Below are positions 33,873-44,188 of a stretch of DNA of 64,000 nucleotides, piece by piece. The DNA is taken from assembly GCF_025244705.1 (NCBI RefSeq), contig NZ_CP104207.1, positions 3,534,001 through 3,598,000 of the forward strand. The letters are read 5' to 3'. This stretch comes from Sphingopyxis sp. PET50. GTDB taxonomy: Bacteria > Pseudomonadota > Alphaproteobacteria > Sphingomonadales > Sphingomonadaceae. Both the position numbers and the translations under genes were made by a program. The stretch's first letter is position 1, and each line of letters starts with the position of its first letter. The notes beneath the pieces were generated by a model. It was not told where the DNA came from. It was given only the letters and a program-made list of their open reading frames with translations, and ran no database searches.

Positions 33873-36664
33873 ATGTCGTCCTTCTCTTCCAGCCCGGTCA
33901 AGGCCGTCCTTGGCCCCACCAACACCGGCAAAACCCATTTGGCGGTCGAACGGCTGACCGCCCATTCGAGCGGCATGATTGGCTTTCCGCTGCGCCTGCT
34001 GGCGCGCGAGGTTTACGACCGGGTGGTCGCGATCAAGGGCGAGAAACAGGTCGCGCTGGTGACCGGCGAAGAGCGGATCATGCCGCCCGACGCGCGTTAC
34101 CTGCTCGGCACGATGGAGGCGCTGCCGCTGGACCGCGAGGTCGCCTTCGTCGGCATCGACGAGGCGCAGCTCGGCGCCGATCCCGAACGCGGCCATGTCT
34201 TCACCGACCGCATGCTGCGCGCGCGCGGGCGCGAAGAGACGATGATCCTCGGCTCGGCGAGCATCACGGGCCTGGTCCGCGACCTGGTGCCCGAGGCCGA
34301 GATCGTCACCCGGCCGCGTTTCTCGACGCTCAGCTATGCCGGGACGTGCAAGCTGTCGCGGCTGCCGAAACGCTCGGCGGTCGTCGCCTTCTCCGCCGAG
34401 GAGGTCTATGCGATCGCCGAGATGCTGCGCCGCTTCGCGGGCGGCGCCGCGGTGGTGATGGGGGCGCTGAGCCCGCGTACTCGCAACGCGCAGGTCGAAA
34501 TGTTCCAGGCGGGCGAGGTCGACTATCTGGTCGCGACCGACGCGATCGGCATGGGGCTAAACCTTGATGTCCAGCACGTCGCCTTCGCAAGCTTGCAGAA
34601 ATTCGATGGGCGGCGGCTGCGGCGGCTGACGATTTCGGAGATGGCGCAGATCGCCGGGCGCGCGGGACGGCATCAGCAGGACGGCAGCTTCGGCACCGTC
34701 GGCCTGCCGCAGGGCGGCTTCACCCCCGAGGAAATCCACGCGATCGAGGGGCATCATTTCCCGCCGCTGCAGAGCGTCTATTGGCGCAACCCCCTGCCCC
34801 GTTTCGGATCGCTCGACCAATTGCTCTCCGACCTCGGCCAGCCGCCCGCGCATGTGCGGCTGCGCGCGGCGCCCGAGGCGGTCGACCTCGCCGTGCTGAA
34901 GCATCTGGCGGGCGACATGGAGGTGCGCGCGCACGGCGGCGATTTCGACGCCGTCGGGCGCCTGTGGGACGCGTGCGGGCTGCCCGATTTCGAGCAGCTC
35001 GGCGCCGAGCATCACAGCCGCACCGTGCTGCGCCTCTGGCAATGGCGGACGAGCGGCGATGGGATGATCGACCCCGACTGGTTCGCGAAAAGGCTGGCGC
35101 GGCTCGACAGCACCGACGGCGACATCGACCAGCTCGCGAGCCGGATCGCGGCGGTGCGCACGCTCTGTTTCATCGCGCAGCGCGGCGACTGGATCGCCGA
35201 CGCCGCGGGCTGGACCGCGCAGACGCAGGCACTGGAGGCGCGCCTGTCCGATGCGCTGCACGCGGCGCTGGCGCAGCGGTTCGTCGACCGCCGCCTCGCG
35301 CTGCTGATCCGCGATGCGGGGCAGCGGCACACCGCGCTGCCGGTCGCGGTCGGCGCCGACGGCACCGTCGCGGTCGACGGCGAGGCGATCGGGACGCTGA
35401 GGGGATTCCAGTTCAAGGTCGATGCCAAGGCACGCGCGAGCGACCATCGGCTGTTGCTCGCCGCGGCCGAGAAGCATCTCCGCGCCGAAATGGCCCGGCG
35501 CGCGACGGCGCTCGCCGAGGGCGAGGATGCGGCGCTGGCGCTGGTCAGCACGCCGGGCGAGGCGCCGCGCATCGCGTGGAACGGCGACGTCATCGCGACG
35601 CTCGCCAAGGGGCCGACGCTGGTCCAGCCCGCGATCCTGATCGAACCCGCGCTGCGCCGGCTCGAGGTGCCGCAGGTGCAGGCGATCGTCGAGCGGCTGC
35701 AGCGCTTCGTCGCGGCGCAGCTGGCGCGCCACGCCGCTCCGCTCGCCGCGATGGGCGAGGCGGCGGGCGACCTGTTCACCCCGCCGCGCGTGCGCGCCCT
35801 GCTTGCGGCGCTGGTCGACAGCGGCGGCTTCGTCGCGCGCGCCGAGGTCGACGACCAGCTGGTCGCGATGGCCCCCGACGAAAGGCCGCTGCTCCGCAGG
35901 ATCGGGCTGACGATCGGTTCGCTCGACCTGTTCCATCCGCAGTTGCTCAAGCCCGAGGCGGTGCGCTGGCGTGCCGCGCTGCTCGCGGCGCAGCAGGGCG
36001 GACGCCTGCCCGCGCTGCCGCCGCACGGCGCGGTGTGGCAGAAGGACGGGCCGCCCGCCGGGCTGGGCATCGCGGGGTTCCGCCGCTGCGGCGAGGGCTG
36101 GCTGCGCATCGACATGGCCGAGCGGCTGGCGCGCCAGGCGCATGCCGCGAGGCTGCAGGCCGACGCCAGGCCGGCTGGCGCCGATCGCCGCGCGGCGACG
36201 AGCATGACGAGGATCATGGCGGGCACGAGGTGGCGGCGATGCCGCCGCTTGCGGGCTTCGCGATCGACCCCGCGCTCGCCACCTCGCTGGGGCTCGACAA
36301 TGCCGCGCGGCGCGGGCTGCTCCAGGCGTTCGGCTTCCGCAGCGTCGGCGAACCCGAGCTCGACCGCTGGCGCTGGTCGGGGCATCGCGGCCGCGACAAG
36401 AAGCCCCGCCATAAACAGGCGCAGAAGCAGGACTACAAGCGGGGCGGGCGGGCGCATCAGGCGCGGCCCGGCACACCGGAGAAGACCGGCCAGCCCGTCG
36501 CCGCGCCCGGCAAGCCGCGCAAGGACAAGCGGCGCAAGGGCGCCAAGCCCGGTACCCCGCCGCCGCGGCAGGACCGGCCCGAGCGCGCGGCCCGGCGCGG
36601 GCCGTCGCCGCACAGCCCCTTCGCGGGCCTCGCCGCCATGCTGGCCGACGCGCGGAAGGACTGA
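33873..36664 (+). CDS. Suv3-like superfamily 2 RNA helicase (frameshifted near 3' end)
   Basis: A helicase of about 930 residues related to mitochondrial Suv3. It has Walker A GPTNTGKTH (residues 14-22), the DEAQ box GIDEAQLG, GSASITGL, and the C-terminal motifs ATDAIGMGLNLD and QIAGRAGRHQQDG. A long helical region and a basic low-complexity tail (PRKDKRRKGAKPGTPPPRQD) follow. The frame breaks near 36200; the tail lies in another frame, as if one base is missing. ATG 33873 is preferred; upstream GTG codons keep the frame open. The stop overlaps the next gene (TGATG). Possible partners are RNases such as PNPase (inference). Confidence 0.88.
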
Positions 36665-36960
36665 TGAGCAGTCCCGGTTCGGCAGGGAGCATCAGGCTCG
36701 ACAAACTGCTCTGGTACCTGCGTTTCGCGCGCTCGCGCAGCATCGCGCAGGCGATGGTCGCGGCGGGGCATATCCGCGTCGCCGGGCGCCGCGTCACCCG
36801 CGCCTCCGCCGCCGTCCATGCCGGCGAGACATTGGTGCTGCCCGTCGGCGAGCGGATCGAGGTCATCCGCCTGCTGACGCTGCCACAGCGCCGCGGCCCC
36901 GCGCCCGAGGCACAGGCCTGTTACGTCCGGCTCGATCCCGTCGTGCCTGCCGCCAGCTGA
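36664..36960 (+). CDS. S4-domain RNA-binding protein (Hsp15-like)
   Basis: A 98-residue protein with one S4 domain (IRLDKLLWYLRFARSRSIAQ, GHIRVAGRRVT) and a short basic tail. It resembles Hsp15, which binds 50S subunits with stuck nascent chains. Its start overlaps the helicase stop (TGATG), so the two RNA-related genes are likely co-translated. Confidence 0.88.
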   Translation: MSSPGSAGSIRLDKLLWYLRFARSRSIAQAMVAAGHIRVAGRRVTRASAAVHAGETLVLPVGERIEVIRLLTLPQRRGPAPEAQACYVRLDPVVPAAS

Positions 36961-37134
36961 GCTATCGGCGGCGCCAGAAAAGCTGTGCCGCGAAAGCGGC
37001 GCGCAGCGGCTATCCGGTGAGAGTGATTCGCAACAGTCGCTTAGCGTTGACGGGCCCGCGCCGTGCGGCTTAGAGGCGCTGGAAACGCATCTGACGGACG
37101 GCGAGCACGCCGCCTTCAAAGGGAGCCGATACCC

Positions 37135-37473
37135 ATGACCTATGTCGTCACCGACGCCTGCATCCGCTGCAAATATATGGACTGCGTCGAGGTGTGCCCG
37201 GTCGACTGTTTCTATGAGGGCGAGAATATGCTCGTCATCAATCCGAACGAGTGCATCGATTGCGGCGTGTGCGAACCCGAATGCCCCGCCGAGGCGATCC
37301 TCCCCGACACCGAGAGCGGACTTGAGAAGTGGCTGGAGCTCAACAACAAGTTCAGCGCCGAATGGCCGAACATCACGGTCAAGAAGGAAACCCCCGCCGA
37401 CGCCGACGATTTCAAGGGCGTCGAGGGCAAGTTCGAGACGCATTTCTCGCCCGAGCCCGGCGAAGGGGATTGA
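37135..37473 (+). CDS. fdxA: FdxA-type 7Fe ferredoxin
   Basis: A 112-residue ferredoxin. The first cluster ligands are in [18 protein letters not shown] and the second in [12 protein letters not shown], the arrangement of [3Fe-4S][4Fe-4S] ferredoxins. The C-terminal 50 residues ([19 protein letters not shown]) are typical of alphaproteobacterial FdxA. ATG 37135 follows AAAGGGAG. The 174 bp upstream hold no recognisable gene. Confidence 0.95.
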   Translation: MTYVVTDACIRCKYMDCVEVCPVDCFYEGENMLVINPNECIDCGVCEPECPAEAILPDTESGLEKWLELNNKFSAEWPNITVKKETPADADDFKGVEGKFETHFSPEPGEGD

Positions 37474-37485
37474 TCAATCCCGCCT

Positions 37486-37640
37486 TCTCCCCTTCAGGGG
37501 AGAGGATAGCGAAGCTCGTTCCACGGGAACCAGCGCAGCTTGAAGAGGGCGCCGCCGCATCGCATCGACAGGCCCCTCTCCAACTCCGGCTAGCGAACAA
37601 GTTCGCTAGCCTCCCTATCTTCTCCCCTCAAGGGGAGAGG
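37486..37640. repeat. hairpin-ended inverted repeat, diverged family 1 member
   Basis: The ends are TCTCCCCTTCAGGGGAGAGG and CTCCCCTCAAGGGGAGAGGG. The centre contains AGCGAAGCTCGTTCC and a palindrome GCTAGCGAACAAGTTCGCTAGC. It fills most of the 267-bp gap between fdxA and clpP. Confidence 0.75.
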
Positions 37641-37759
37641 GCAATCGGCCCAAATCCCCCCTTGAAACCTTCCCGCGTGCCGCCGATGTAAGGCGGCGGA
37701 GGGGCTAGGCCCGCCGGATTCTCCGGCGCGGCATCCCGATAATGAAGGACGAATTTTCC

Positions 37760-38410
37760 ATGATCGACCCGCTCGCCGCCCTTGTTCCCGTCGTCGTCGA
37801 GCAGACGAGCCGCGGCGAACGCAGCTTCGACATCTTCTCCCGCCTGCTGCGCGAACGGATCATCTTCGTCACCGGCGAGGTCGAGGACAATATGGCCTCG
37901 CTCATCACTGCCCAGCTCTTGTTCCTCGAATCGGAAAATCCGAAGAAGGACATCTTCATGTACATCAATTCGCCGGGCGGCGTGGTCACCGCGGGTATGG
38001 CGATTCACGACACGATGCAATATATCCGCCCGCGTGTCGGCACCGTGTGCATCGGCCAGGCGGCGTCGATGGGCAGCTTCCTGCTCGCCGCCGGCGAGCC
38101 GGGGATGCGCGTCGCGCTGACCAACGCGCGCGTCATGGTGCATCAGCCGTCGGGCGGCGCCCGCGGCATGGCGTCGGACATCGAGATTCAGGCGAAGGAA
38201 ATCCTGCGCATCCGCAAGCGGATGAACGACCTCTATGTCAAATATACCGGCAAGTCGCTGAAAGAGATCGAAAAGGCAATGGACCGCGACACCTTCCTCG
38301 AGGCCGACGAAGCCAAGGAATTCGGCATCGTCGACCATGTCTACGACCGCCGCCCAGGCGCTCCCGGCGACGATGCGCCCAAGGAAGTGAGCGAGGGTCC
38401 GACGCCCTGA
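37760..38410 (+). CDS. clpP: ATP-dependent Clp protease proteolytic subunit
   Basis: A 216-residue serine protease. The catalytic triad is visible: Ser in GQAASMGSF, His in VMVHQPSGG and Asp in MDRDTF. I start at ATG 37760 because AAGGACG lies upstream and [20 protein letters not shown] fits the family; an in-frame ATG at 37742 is possible. It pairs with ClpX encoded 212 bp downstream to form the ClpXP protease. Confidence 0.97.
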   Translation: MIDPLAALVPVVVEQTSRGERSFDIFSRLLRERIIFVTGEVEDNMASLITAQLLFLESENPKKDIFMYINSPGGVVTAGMAIHDTMQYIRPRVGTVCIGQAASMGSFLLAAGEPGMRVALTNARVMVHQPSGGARGMASDIEIQAKEILRIRKRMNDLYVKYTGKSLKEIEKAMDRDTFLEADEAKEFGIVDHVYDRRPGAPGDDAPKEVSEGPTP

Positions 38411-38455
38411 TCCAGCACAGGTGGACGGGCGGCAAGGACACGGTAACCGCGTTTC

Positions 38456-38535
38456 TTGACACCCCGTTCGCCGCCTGCCGCTAGCCGGGACATTGTATCC
38501 ATGTCACCCAATTGCCATATTGTAATCGGGGTGAC
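38456..38535 (+). promoter_or_regulatory. possible clpX promoter/operator region
   Basis: TTGACA at 38456-38461 could be a -35 box, with a weak GCTAGC about 18 bp on. Downstream, GTCACCC (38503-38509) and GGGTGAC (38529-38535) form a perfect inverted repeat around an AT-rich centre. Neither site is proven. Confidence 0.3.
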
Positions 38536-38622
38536 GGCGGCTAGGATGATCGGCGGCGTCTCCAGCGGGGGCGGCGCCAGCATGGGCCCGGCGGCGATTC
38601 GCCCGGCCCCAAAAGGAATTTT

Positions 38623-39892
38623 ATGACCAAGCTCTCTGGCTCCGACAGCAAGAGCACCCTCTATTGCTCCTTCTGCGGCAAATCGCAGCACGAAGTGCGC
38701 AAGCTGATCGCCGGGCCAACCGTCTTCATCTGCGACGAATGCGTCGAACTGTGCAACGACATCATCCGCGAGGAGATCAAGGGCGGGGTCGCCGCGCGCA
38801 AGGATGGCGCGGTGCCGACGCCGCTCGAAATCTGCCAGCACCTCGACAATTATGTCATAGGCCAGAATACCGCCAAGCGCGTGCTGTCGGTCGCGGTGCA
38901 CAACCATTACAAGCGCCTCGCCAATTCGGGCCGCGGCGACGATGTCGAACTGGCGAAGTCGAACATCCTGCTCGTCGGCCCGACCGGCAGCGGCAAGACC
39001 CTGCTCGCGCAGACGCTCGCGCGCTTCCTCGACGTGCCCTTCACCATGGCCGACGCAACGACGCTGACCGAGGCCGGCTACGTCGGCGAGGATGTCGAGA
39101 ACATCATCCTCAAGCTGCTGCAGTCGTCCGACTATAATGTCGAGAAGGCGCAGCGCGGCATCGTCTATATCGACGAGATCGACAAGATCAGCCGCAAGGC
39201 CGAGAATCCGTCGATCACCCGCGACGTGTCGGGCGAGGGCGTGCAGCAGGCTTTGCTCAAGCTGATGGAAGGCACGACCGCGTCGGTGCCGCCGCAGGGC
39301 GGGCGCAAGCACCCGCAGCAGGAATTCCTGCAGGTCGATACGACGAACATATTGTTCATCGCGGGCGGCGCGTTCAGCGGGCTCGAAAAGATCATCGGCG
39401 ATCGCCTCCAGGGCAAGTCGATCGGTTTCGGCGCGCATGTCGCCGAGCCCCGACGAACGCCGCCAGGGCGAGGTGCTGAAGCAGATCGAGCCCGAGGATT
39501 TGCTGAAATTCGGCCTGATCCCCGAATTCGTCGGCCGCCTGCCCGTCATCGCGACGCTCGAGGATCTCGACGTCGATGCGCTGGTCAAGATATTGGGCGA
39601 GCCCAAGAATGCGCTGATCAAGCAGTATCGCAAGCTGTTCGACCTGGAGGAGGTGACGCTCACCTTCACCGACGATGCGCTGATCGCGGTCGCCAAGAAG
39701 GCGATCGAACGCAAGACCGGCGCGCGCGGGCTGCGCTCGATCGTCGAGGCGATCCTGCTCGACACGATGTTCGACCTGCCCGACCTGACCGACGTGGTCG
39801 AGATCGTCGTCGACAAGGATGTCGTCGAGGGCCGCAAGGACCCCGTGCGCGTCTATGCCGACAAGGCGAAGGAAGCCGGCGACGCCGCCTGA
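38623..39892 (+). CDS. clpX: ATP-dependent Clp protease ATP-binding subunit ClpX (frameshifted)
   Basis: An unfoldase of about 422 residues. The N-terminal zinc domain has [11 protein letters not shown] and CDECVELC; the AAA+ core has [12 protein letters not shown] and [10 protein letters not shown], plus the sensor/arginine region. The frame breaks at about 39450: FGAHVA continues as [19 protein letters not shown] in another frame to the stop at 39892. One extra G in GCCAGC explains it. Since ClpX is normally needed and all residues on both sides are conserved, I treat the break as a sequence error. Confidence 0.93.
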
Positions 39893-40051
39893 GTCGCGGG
39901 GCGACACCCGAAAATGCGCCGAAGCGATGTTGCATTGCAGCAACAGTCGGGAGGAAAAACGTCATCGCGCCTGTGGATAAATCCGCGGGCGCGACGCAAA
40001 TTCGCGCTTTTTTGATATTTTCATGATCCGGGCGCGGCGCCCCGCTTGCAC

Positions 40052-40072
40052 TGTCACAATTGCTGTCACAAT
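40052..40072 (+). promoter_or_regulatory. direct repeat TGTCACAAT x2 upstream of TonB receptor
   Basis: TGTCACAAT occurs at 40052-40060 and 40064-40072, 12 bp apart, followed by GTGCCAC, about 95 bp before the receptor start. It may be an activator or repressor site; no known box is matched with confidence. Confidence 0.35.
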
Positions 40073-40164
40073 CGTGCCACATGCGGGCTTCAGGGGCGCT
40101 CGCAGGTCTGGCGCGCCCCATGTCGCGCGCCTGCCGACTGCACCACCAAGGGGACATCCTGATC

Positions 40165-42687
40165 ATGAAATTCCGTCATACGCTTGCCGCCAGCGTCGCG
40201 CTGATTCCGGTCGCGCTGCTTACCACTCCGGCCTTTGCCCAGTCGACCGGCTCGGTGGACTTCGACGACGAGATCGTCGTCACCGGTACCGCCGCGACCG
40301 ATGTCGCCGGCATCCAGTCGCCCGACACGTCGAAGGCGAAGTCGGTCCTGGGTCAGGAAGTCATCGAGCGCCAGAACCCGGGCCAGACCATTCTCGACAC
40401 GATCAACCTGATCCCGGGCGTCGTCTTCACCAACAACGACGCCTATGGTTCGTCGGGCGGCCAGCTGACCATCCGCGGCTTCTCGGCCGACCGCATCAGC
40501 CTGACCTTCGACGGCGTGCCGCTCAATGACTCGGGCAACTATGCCATTTATTCGAACCAGCAACTCGACCCCGAACTGATCGAGCAGGTCAACGTCAACC
40601 TCGGCTCGACCGACGTCGACAGCCCGACCGCAGCCGCGACCGGTTCGACCGTCAACTATCGCACGATGGTTCCGACCGAGGAATTTGGCGTCAAGCTGTC
40701 AGGCTCGGCGGGCGAATATAAATTCTTCCGCATCTTTGGCCTCGTCAACACCGGCGAATTCACTCCGTGGGGCACGCGCGCCTTTTTCTCGGCTTCGACC
40801 GCGTCGAACGACAATCCGTTCAACAATTATGGCCGCATCCGCAAGAAGCAGTTCAACGGCCGCATCTGGCAGCCGATCGGCGACAATGGCGACTTCGTGT
40901 CGGTGTCGGGCCACTACAACGAGAATCGCAACAATTTCTTCGGTTCGCTGCCGCTGCGCCTCGATCCGAATCGCGTTGTTGGCGCGGGCTCGGGCAACCG
41001 CTTCCCGATCACCAGCGACGAACGCGAATATAACATCAATTTCCCCTGCACGGTCGCCGAAGCGCGTCCAGGCGTCGCCGACACGACCACCAGCTGCGGC
41101 ACCGAATTCGACCGCCGCTACAACCCGTCGAATACCGGCAACATCCGCGGTTCGTCGAAGTTCACGCTGACCGAAGGCGTCGTCCTGACCGTCGATCCCA
41201 GCTATCAATATGTGAAGGCCAATGGCGGCGGCACGGTCACGGGCATCGAGGGTCTGCGCAATGTCGGCGGGACCAACATCCCCGGCTTCATCAGCGGCAG
41301 CTATTATTTCGGCGTCGATCTGAACGGCGATGGTGATACGCTGGATCGCGTGACGCTGATGGCGCCCAGCCAGACACAGACGCACCGCTATGGCGTCATT
41401 TCCAACCTGCGCTGGGACATCAACGACGAACACACGATCCGTATCGGCTTCACATATGACCGCGCGCGGCACCGCCAGACCGGCGAAGTCGGCAAGCTGC
41501 AATACAACGGCGAGCCGTTCGATGTCTTCCCGGTCAACGATCCGCTGGTCGATTCGACCGGTACGATCGTCCAGAAGCGCGACCGCCTGTCCTATGCGAT
41601 CCTGACCCAACTCTCGGGCGAATATCGCGGCGAATTCGCCGATGGCCGCCTGATCACGACGCTCGGCATCCGCGCCCCGTGGTTCAAGCGCGACCTGAAC
41701 AATTATTGCTTCACCACCAGCGATTCGGGCTTCGTCGATTGCTTCGGCCAGAATGCGGCGCTCAACGCGGTCTATGCGGCGGCCAACCCGACCAACTCGG
41801 ACGGTTCGGTGCGTCAGGGTCCGCAGCAGCGCGTGCTGAAATATGACGACATCCTGCCGAACATCGGCCTGCTGTTCAAACCGACGAACCAGATTTCGGT
41901 CTTCGCCAACTATTCGAAGGGTCTGCAGGTTCCGGGTACCGACGCGCTGTACAATGCGTTCTTCTTCGCGCCGACCACGGCTTCGGCCCGTCCGAACCCC
42001 GAAACGTCGGACAACTTCGACCTCGGCGCTCGTTACCGGACGAGCAAGGTTCAGGCGCAGCTTTCGGGCTGGTTCACCAAATATAACGACCGTCTGGCTT
42101 CGGCCTATGATCCGGTGACCGAACGTAACGTCTATCGCAACCTCGGCCGTGTCGACAAATATGGCATCGACGGCAGCATCGCCTATCAGCCGATCCCGAA
42201 CCTCGCGCTCTATGCCTTCGGTTCGTGGATGAAGTCGGAAATCAAGGACGATGTCCAGTCGGGCGTCGACGGCGCCGGCAATCCGGTCTTCATCGCGACC
42301 AAGGGCAAGCGCGAGGCAGGGGCTCCGGCCTATACCTTCGGCGGCTCGGCTCGTGGGACGCTGGGCCCGGTCGAGCTGGGTGTCACCGCCAAGCGCACCG
42401 GCGGCCGCTATATCTACGACACCAACACGCCAATCATGGCAGGCGGTGTCGTAGTTTACCCGGCCAAGACCAACGCCTATTGGCTGGTCAATCTCGACGC
42501 CCGCGTAAACTTGGAATTCTTGGGTCTGAACGACAAGACCTACTTCCAGCTCAACGTCTACAACCTGTTCGACGATCTCTATGTCGGCAGCTTCACCTCT
42601 TCGCTGACGCAGGGCACCTCGTCGCCGCCGTTCGCCCAGATCGGCGCGCCGCGCACGGTCAGTGGCACGCTGTCGGTCGCTTTCTAA
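40165..42687 (+). CDS. TonB-dependent outer-membrane receptor
   Basis: An 840-residue receptor with signal peptide (AASVALIPVALLTTPAFAQ), TonB-box-like DDEIVVTGT, a plug domain (LTIRGFSADRISLTFDGVPL) and a barrel ending in ...GTLSVAF with terminal Phe. The frame is intact. Unlike most genes here it uses slightly more T-ending codons, as many highly expressed outer-membrane proteins do. It is monocistronic with its own terminator. Several Cys pairs in the loops (FPCTVAEARP, TTSCGTEFD) suggest disulphides. The ligand is unknown. Confidence 0.94.
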   Translation: MKFRHTLAASVALIPVALLTTPAFAQSTGSVDFDDEIVVTGTAATDVAGIQSPDTSKAKSVLGQEVIERQNPGQTILDTINLIPGVVFTNNDAYGSSGGQLTIRGFSADRISLTFDGVPLNDSGNYAIYSNQQLDPELIEQVNVNLGSTDVDSPTAAATGSTVNYRTMVPTEEFGVKLSGSAGEYKFFRIFGLVNTGEFTPWGTRAFFSASTASNDNPFNNYGRIRKKQFNGRIWQPIGDNGDFVSVSGHYNENRNNFFGSLPLRLDPNRVVGAGSGNRFPITSDEREYNINFPCTVAEARPGVADTTTSCGTEFDRRYNPSNTGNIRGSSKFTLTEGVVLTVDPSYQYVKANGGGTVTGIEGLRNVGGTNIPGFISGSYYFGVDLNGDGDTLDRVTLMAPSQTQTHRYGVISNLRWDINDEHTIRIGFTYDRARHRQTGEVGKLQYNGEPFDVFPVNDPLVDSTGTIVQKRDRLSYAILTQLSGEYRGEFADGRLITTLGIRAPWFKRDLNNYCFTTSDSGFVDCFGQNAALNAVYAAANPTNSDGSVRQGPQQRVLKYDDILPNIGLLFKPTNQISVFANYSKGLQVPGTDALYNAFFFAPTTASARPNPETSDNFDLGARYRTSKVQAQLSGWFTKYNDRLASAYDPVTERNVYRNLGRVDKYGIDGSIAYQPIPNLALYAFGSWMKSEIKDDVQSGVDGAGNPVFIATKGKREAGAPAYTFGGSARGTLGPVELGVTAKRTGGRYIYDTNTPIMAGGVVVYPAKTNAYWLVNLDARVNLEFLGLNDKTYFQLNVYNLFDDLYVGSFTSSLTQGTSSPPFAQIGAPRTVSGTLSVAF

Positions 42688-42710
42688 GCAAAGCGGCGCG
42701 ATCGAAATCG

Positions 42711-42742
42711 GGCGCGGGAGGCAACTCCCGCGCCCTTTTTCT
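42711..42742 (+). terminator. rho-independent terminator of TonB receptor gene
   Basis: GGCGCGGGAG-GCAA-CTCCCGCGCC forms a strong stem with TTTTT after it, about 25 bp beyond the stop codon. Confidence 0.9.
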
Positions 42743-42794
42743 TGCCCGATGAAGAGAAACAGGAGTCGGCCGATGCGCCGCGTCGTCGCGGTGT

Positions 42795-43205
42795 TCAGCC
42801 CGCGGCGATACGCCGCGCGGTGTCCTGGACCAGCGCGATCATGTTGGGCACGCCCTGGGTGCGGTTCGACGAGAGCTGGCGCGTCAGGTCGAAGGGGGCG
42901 AGGGCGGCGGCGACGTCCATCGCTGCGACCTCGGCGGCGGGCTTGTCCTGCACGGCGGCGAGGACCAGCGCGACGATGCCCTTGGTGATCGCGGCGTTGC
43001 TGTCGGCGAGGAAATGGAGGTGGCCGTTTTCGCGCGGGACCGGGTAGACCCAGACGCTGGCGCTGCAGCCGCGGACGAGCGTGGCGTCGGTCTTGAGCGC
43101 GCCGGGCATCGGGTCGAGCGTGCGGCCGAGGTCGATCAGCAGGCGATAGCGATCGTCGCCGTCGAGAAAATCATATTCTTCGAAGATGTCGTCGAGGCTG
43201 CGCAT
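42795..43205 (-). CDS. sufE: SufE-family sulfur acceptor
   Basis: A 136-residue protein with the SufE fold. The sulfur-accepting Cys lies in LVRGCSASVWV, and PFDLTRQLSSNRTQGVPNMI is the typical C-terminal signature. It accepts sulfur from SufS for Fe-S cluster assembly in the cytosol. No suf operon lies nearby, so it is a stand-alone copy. It is convergent with the TonB receptor. Confidence 0.93.
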   Translation of the reverse strand: MRSLDDIFEEYDFLDGDDRYRLLIDLGRTLDPMPGALKTDATLVRGCSASVWVYPVPRENGHLHFLADSNAAITKGIVALVLAAVQDKPAAEVAAMDVAAALAPFDLTRQLSSNRTQGVPNMIALVQDTARRIAAG

Positions 43206-43254
43206 GGCGGGGCCAGTGGCAGATTTGGCAGGCGGTGGGAAGAGGGGGCCTTGC

Positions 43255-43344
43255 CGTCGCCCCGCGCAGGCGGGGGCCGTAATCGGCGCCAGCCAGCTTG
43301 GCGGCTCAACGCCGCCGGCGGCCCCCGCCTGCGCGGGGGCGACG
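43255..43344. repeat. inverted repeat, GTCGCCCCCGC family copy 1
   Basis: CGTCGCCCCGCGCAGGCGGG (left) and CCCGCCTGCGCGGGGGCGAC (right) are inverted around a 40-bp centre. The same arms occur at 62820-62910. It separates sufE from the end of the psp operon. Confidence 0.85.
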
Positions 43345-43349
43345 GGCGA

Positions 43350-43595
43350 TCAAAGATCCACCCCCGCTGCGATCGCTTCCAGTTTGCGCAGCCGTTCCTT
43401 GAGGTCGGCGATCTCGATGCGCGATCCGGCGTGGGGAACGCTGGCGTCCTGCGTGACCGCGACCTGGCCCGCGGCGAGTTCCTCGCGCTTGAGCTGGATC
43501 CAGTCGCGCCAGCCGCGCAGCGCGACGAGGCTGACGATGGCGAGGGCGGTCAGCGCAACCGCGGCGGAGGTCATATCGGGGGTGATGAAGGCCAT
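43350..43595 (-). CDS. small single-TM coiled-coil protein, PspB-like, copy 5
   Basis: An 81-residue protein with one N-terminal membrane helix (TSAAVALTALAIVSLVALRG) and a C-terminal coiled coil ending in IADLKERLRKLEAIAAGVDL. The LKERLRKLEAI stretch matches the shared ERI motif of the preceding four small proteins, but the tail is shorter. It is the last gene of the psp operon, 23 bp after the previous one. A role in envelope-stress signalling is inferred from position and form. Confidence 0.65.
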   Translation of the reverse strand: MAFITPDMTSAAVALTALAIVSLVALRGWRDWIQLKREELAAGQVAVTQDASVPHAGSRIEIADLKERLRKLEAIAAGVDL

Positions 43596-43618
43596 GAGCT
43601 TCGCTCCTTGAAAGGCGT

Positions 43619-43888
43619 TCAGATCTTGCTGCGGTCGCGCAGCTTTTCGATTTCCTCGTCGAGCTGGACCGCGCGGTTGTTGTCGGTGGCGATGCGTTCG
43701 AGCACCTGGATGCGCTCCTTGAGGGCGCGGATTTCGGCCTGCAGCGCCCGGGTCTCGGCATCGTCCTTCACAGCGCCGGCGAAATATTCATTGCCCTTGT
43801 TGTCGCGCCGGATGCCGTGCTTGGCGCGGATGATGCTGCCGATCGTCACGATCAGGACGATACCGATGACCATTTCAAACGGGTTCAT
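43619..43888 (-). CDS. small single-TM coiled-coil protein, PspB-like, copy 4
   Basis: An 89-residue protein with one N-terminal helix (EMVIGIVLIVTIGSIIRAKH), then a coiled coil (ALQAEIRALKERIQVLERIA) and the shared tail TDNNRAVQLDEEIEKLRD. Length and build match PspB (usually 70-90 residues). It is spaced 23-24 bp from both neighbours in the operon. Confidence 0.7.
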   Translation of the reverse strand: MNPFEMVIGIVLIVTIGSIIRAKHGIRRDNKGNEYFAGAVKDDAETRALQAEIRALKERIQVLERIATDNNRAVQLDEEIEKLRDRSKI

Positions 43889-43911
43889 GGGGGGATCCTT
43901 TCGACTATCTT

Positions 43912-44175
43912 TTAGTTGAGCGGCGCGTCGCGCAGCTTTTCGATCTCGTCGGCGACATCGATGCCCTTGTCGGTCACGATGCGTTCGAGGACGCGCACGC
44001 GCTGTTCGAGCCGTTCGGTGTGCGCCGCATATTGGGCCGCCTTTTCGGCGGTCTCGCTGCTGATCGCCTTGAGCTGCTTTTCCTTGAACTTCAGATGGCG
44101 CTCATAGGCCGCAAAACCGATGCCCATGATGATCGGCAGGCCGACCACGATGAAGACGATGATGATGGCGTTCAT
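43912..44175 (-). CDS. small single-TM coiled-coil protein, PspB-like, copy 3
   Basis: An 87-residue protein with a helix NAIIIVFIVVGLPIIMGIGF, a charged linker (HLKFKEKQLKAISSETAEK), and the shared tail LEQRVRVLERIVTDKGIDVA, ending DEIEKLRDAPLN. It has the same architecture as PspB and its neighbours and no catalytic residues. It probably acts by protein contact at the inner membrane. Confidence 0.7.
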   Translation of the reverse strand: MNAIIIVFIVVGLPIIMGIGFAAYERHLKFKEKQLKAISSETAEKAAQYAAHTERLEQRVRVLERIVTDKGIDVADEIEKLRDAPLN

Positions 44176-44188
44176 GACCCTGTCCCTT

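Noticed and set aside
39437-39470. Programmed frameshifting in clpX
   Set aside because: No slippery heptamer or downstream structure of the known type, and similar single-base breaks occur in many unrelated genes.
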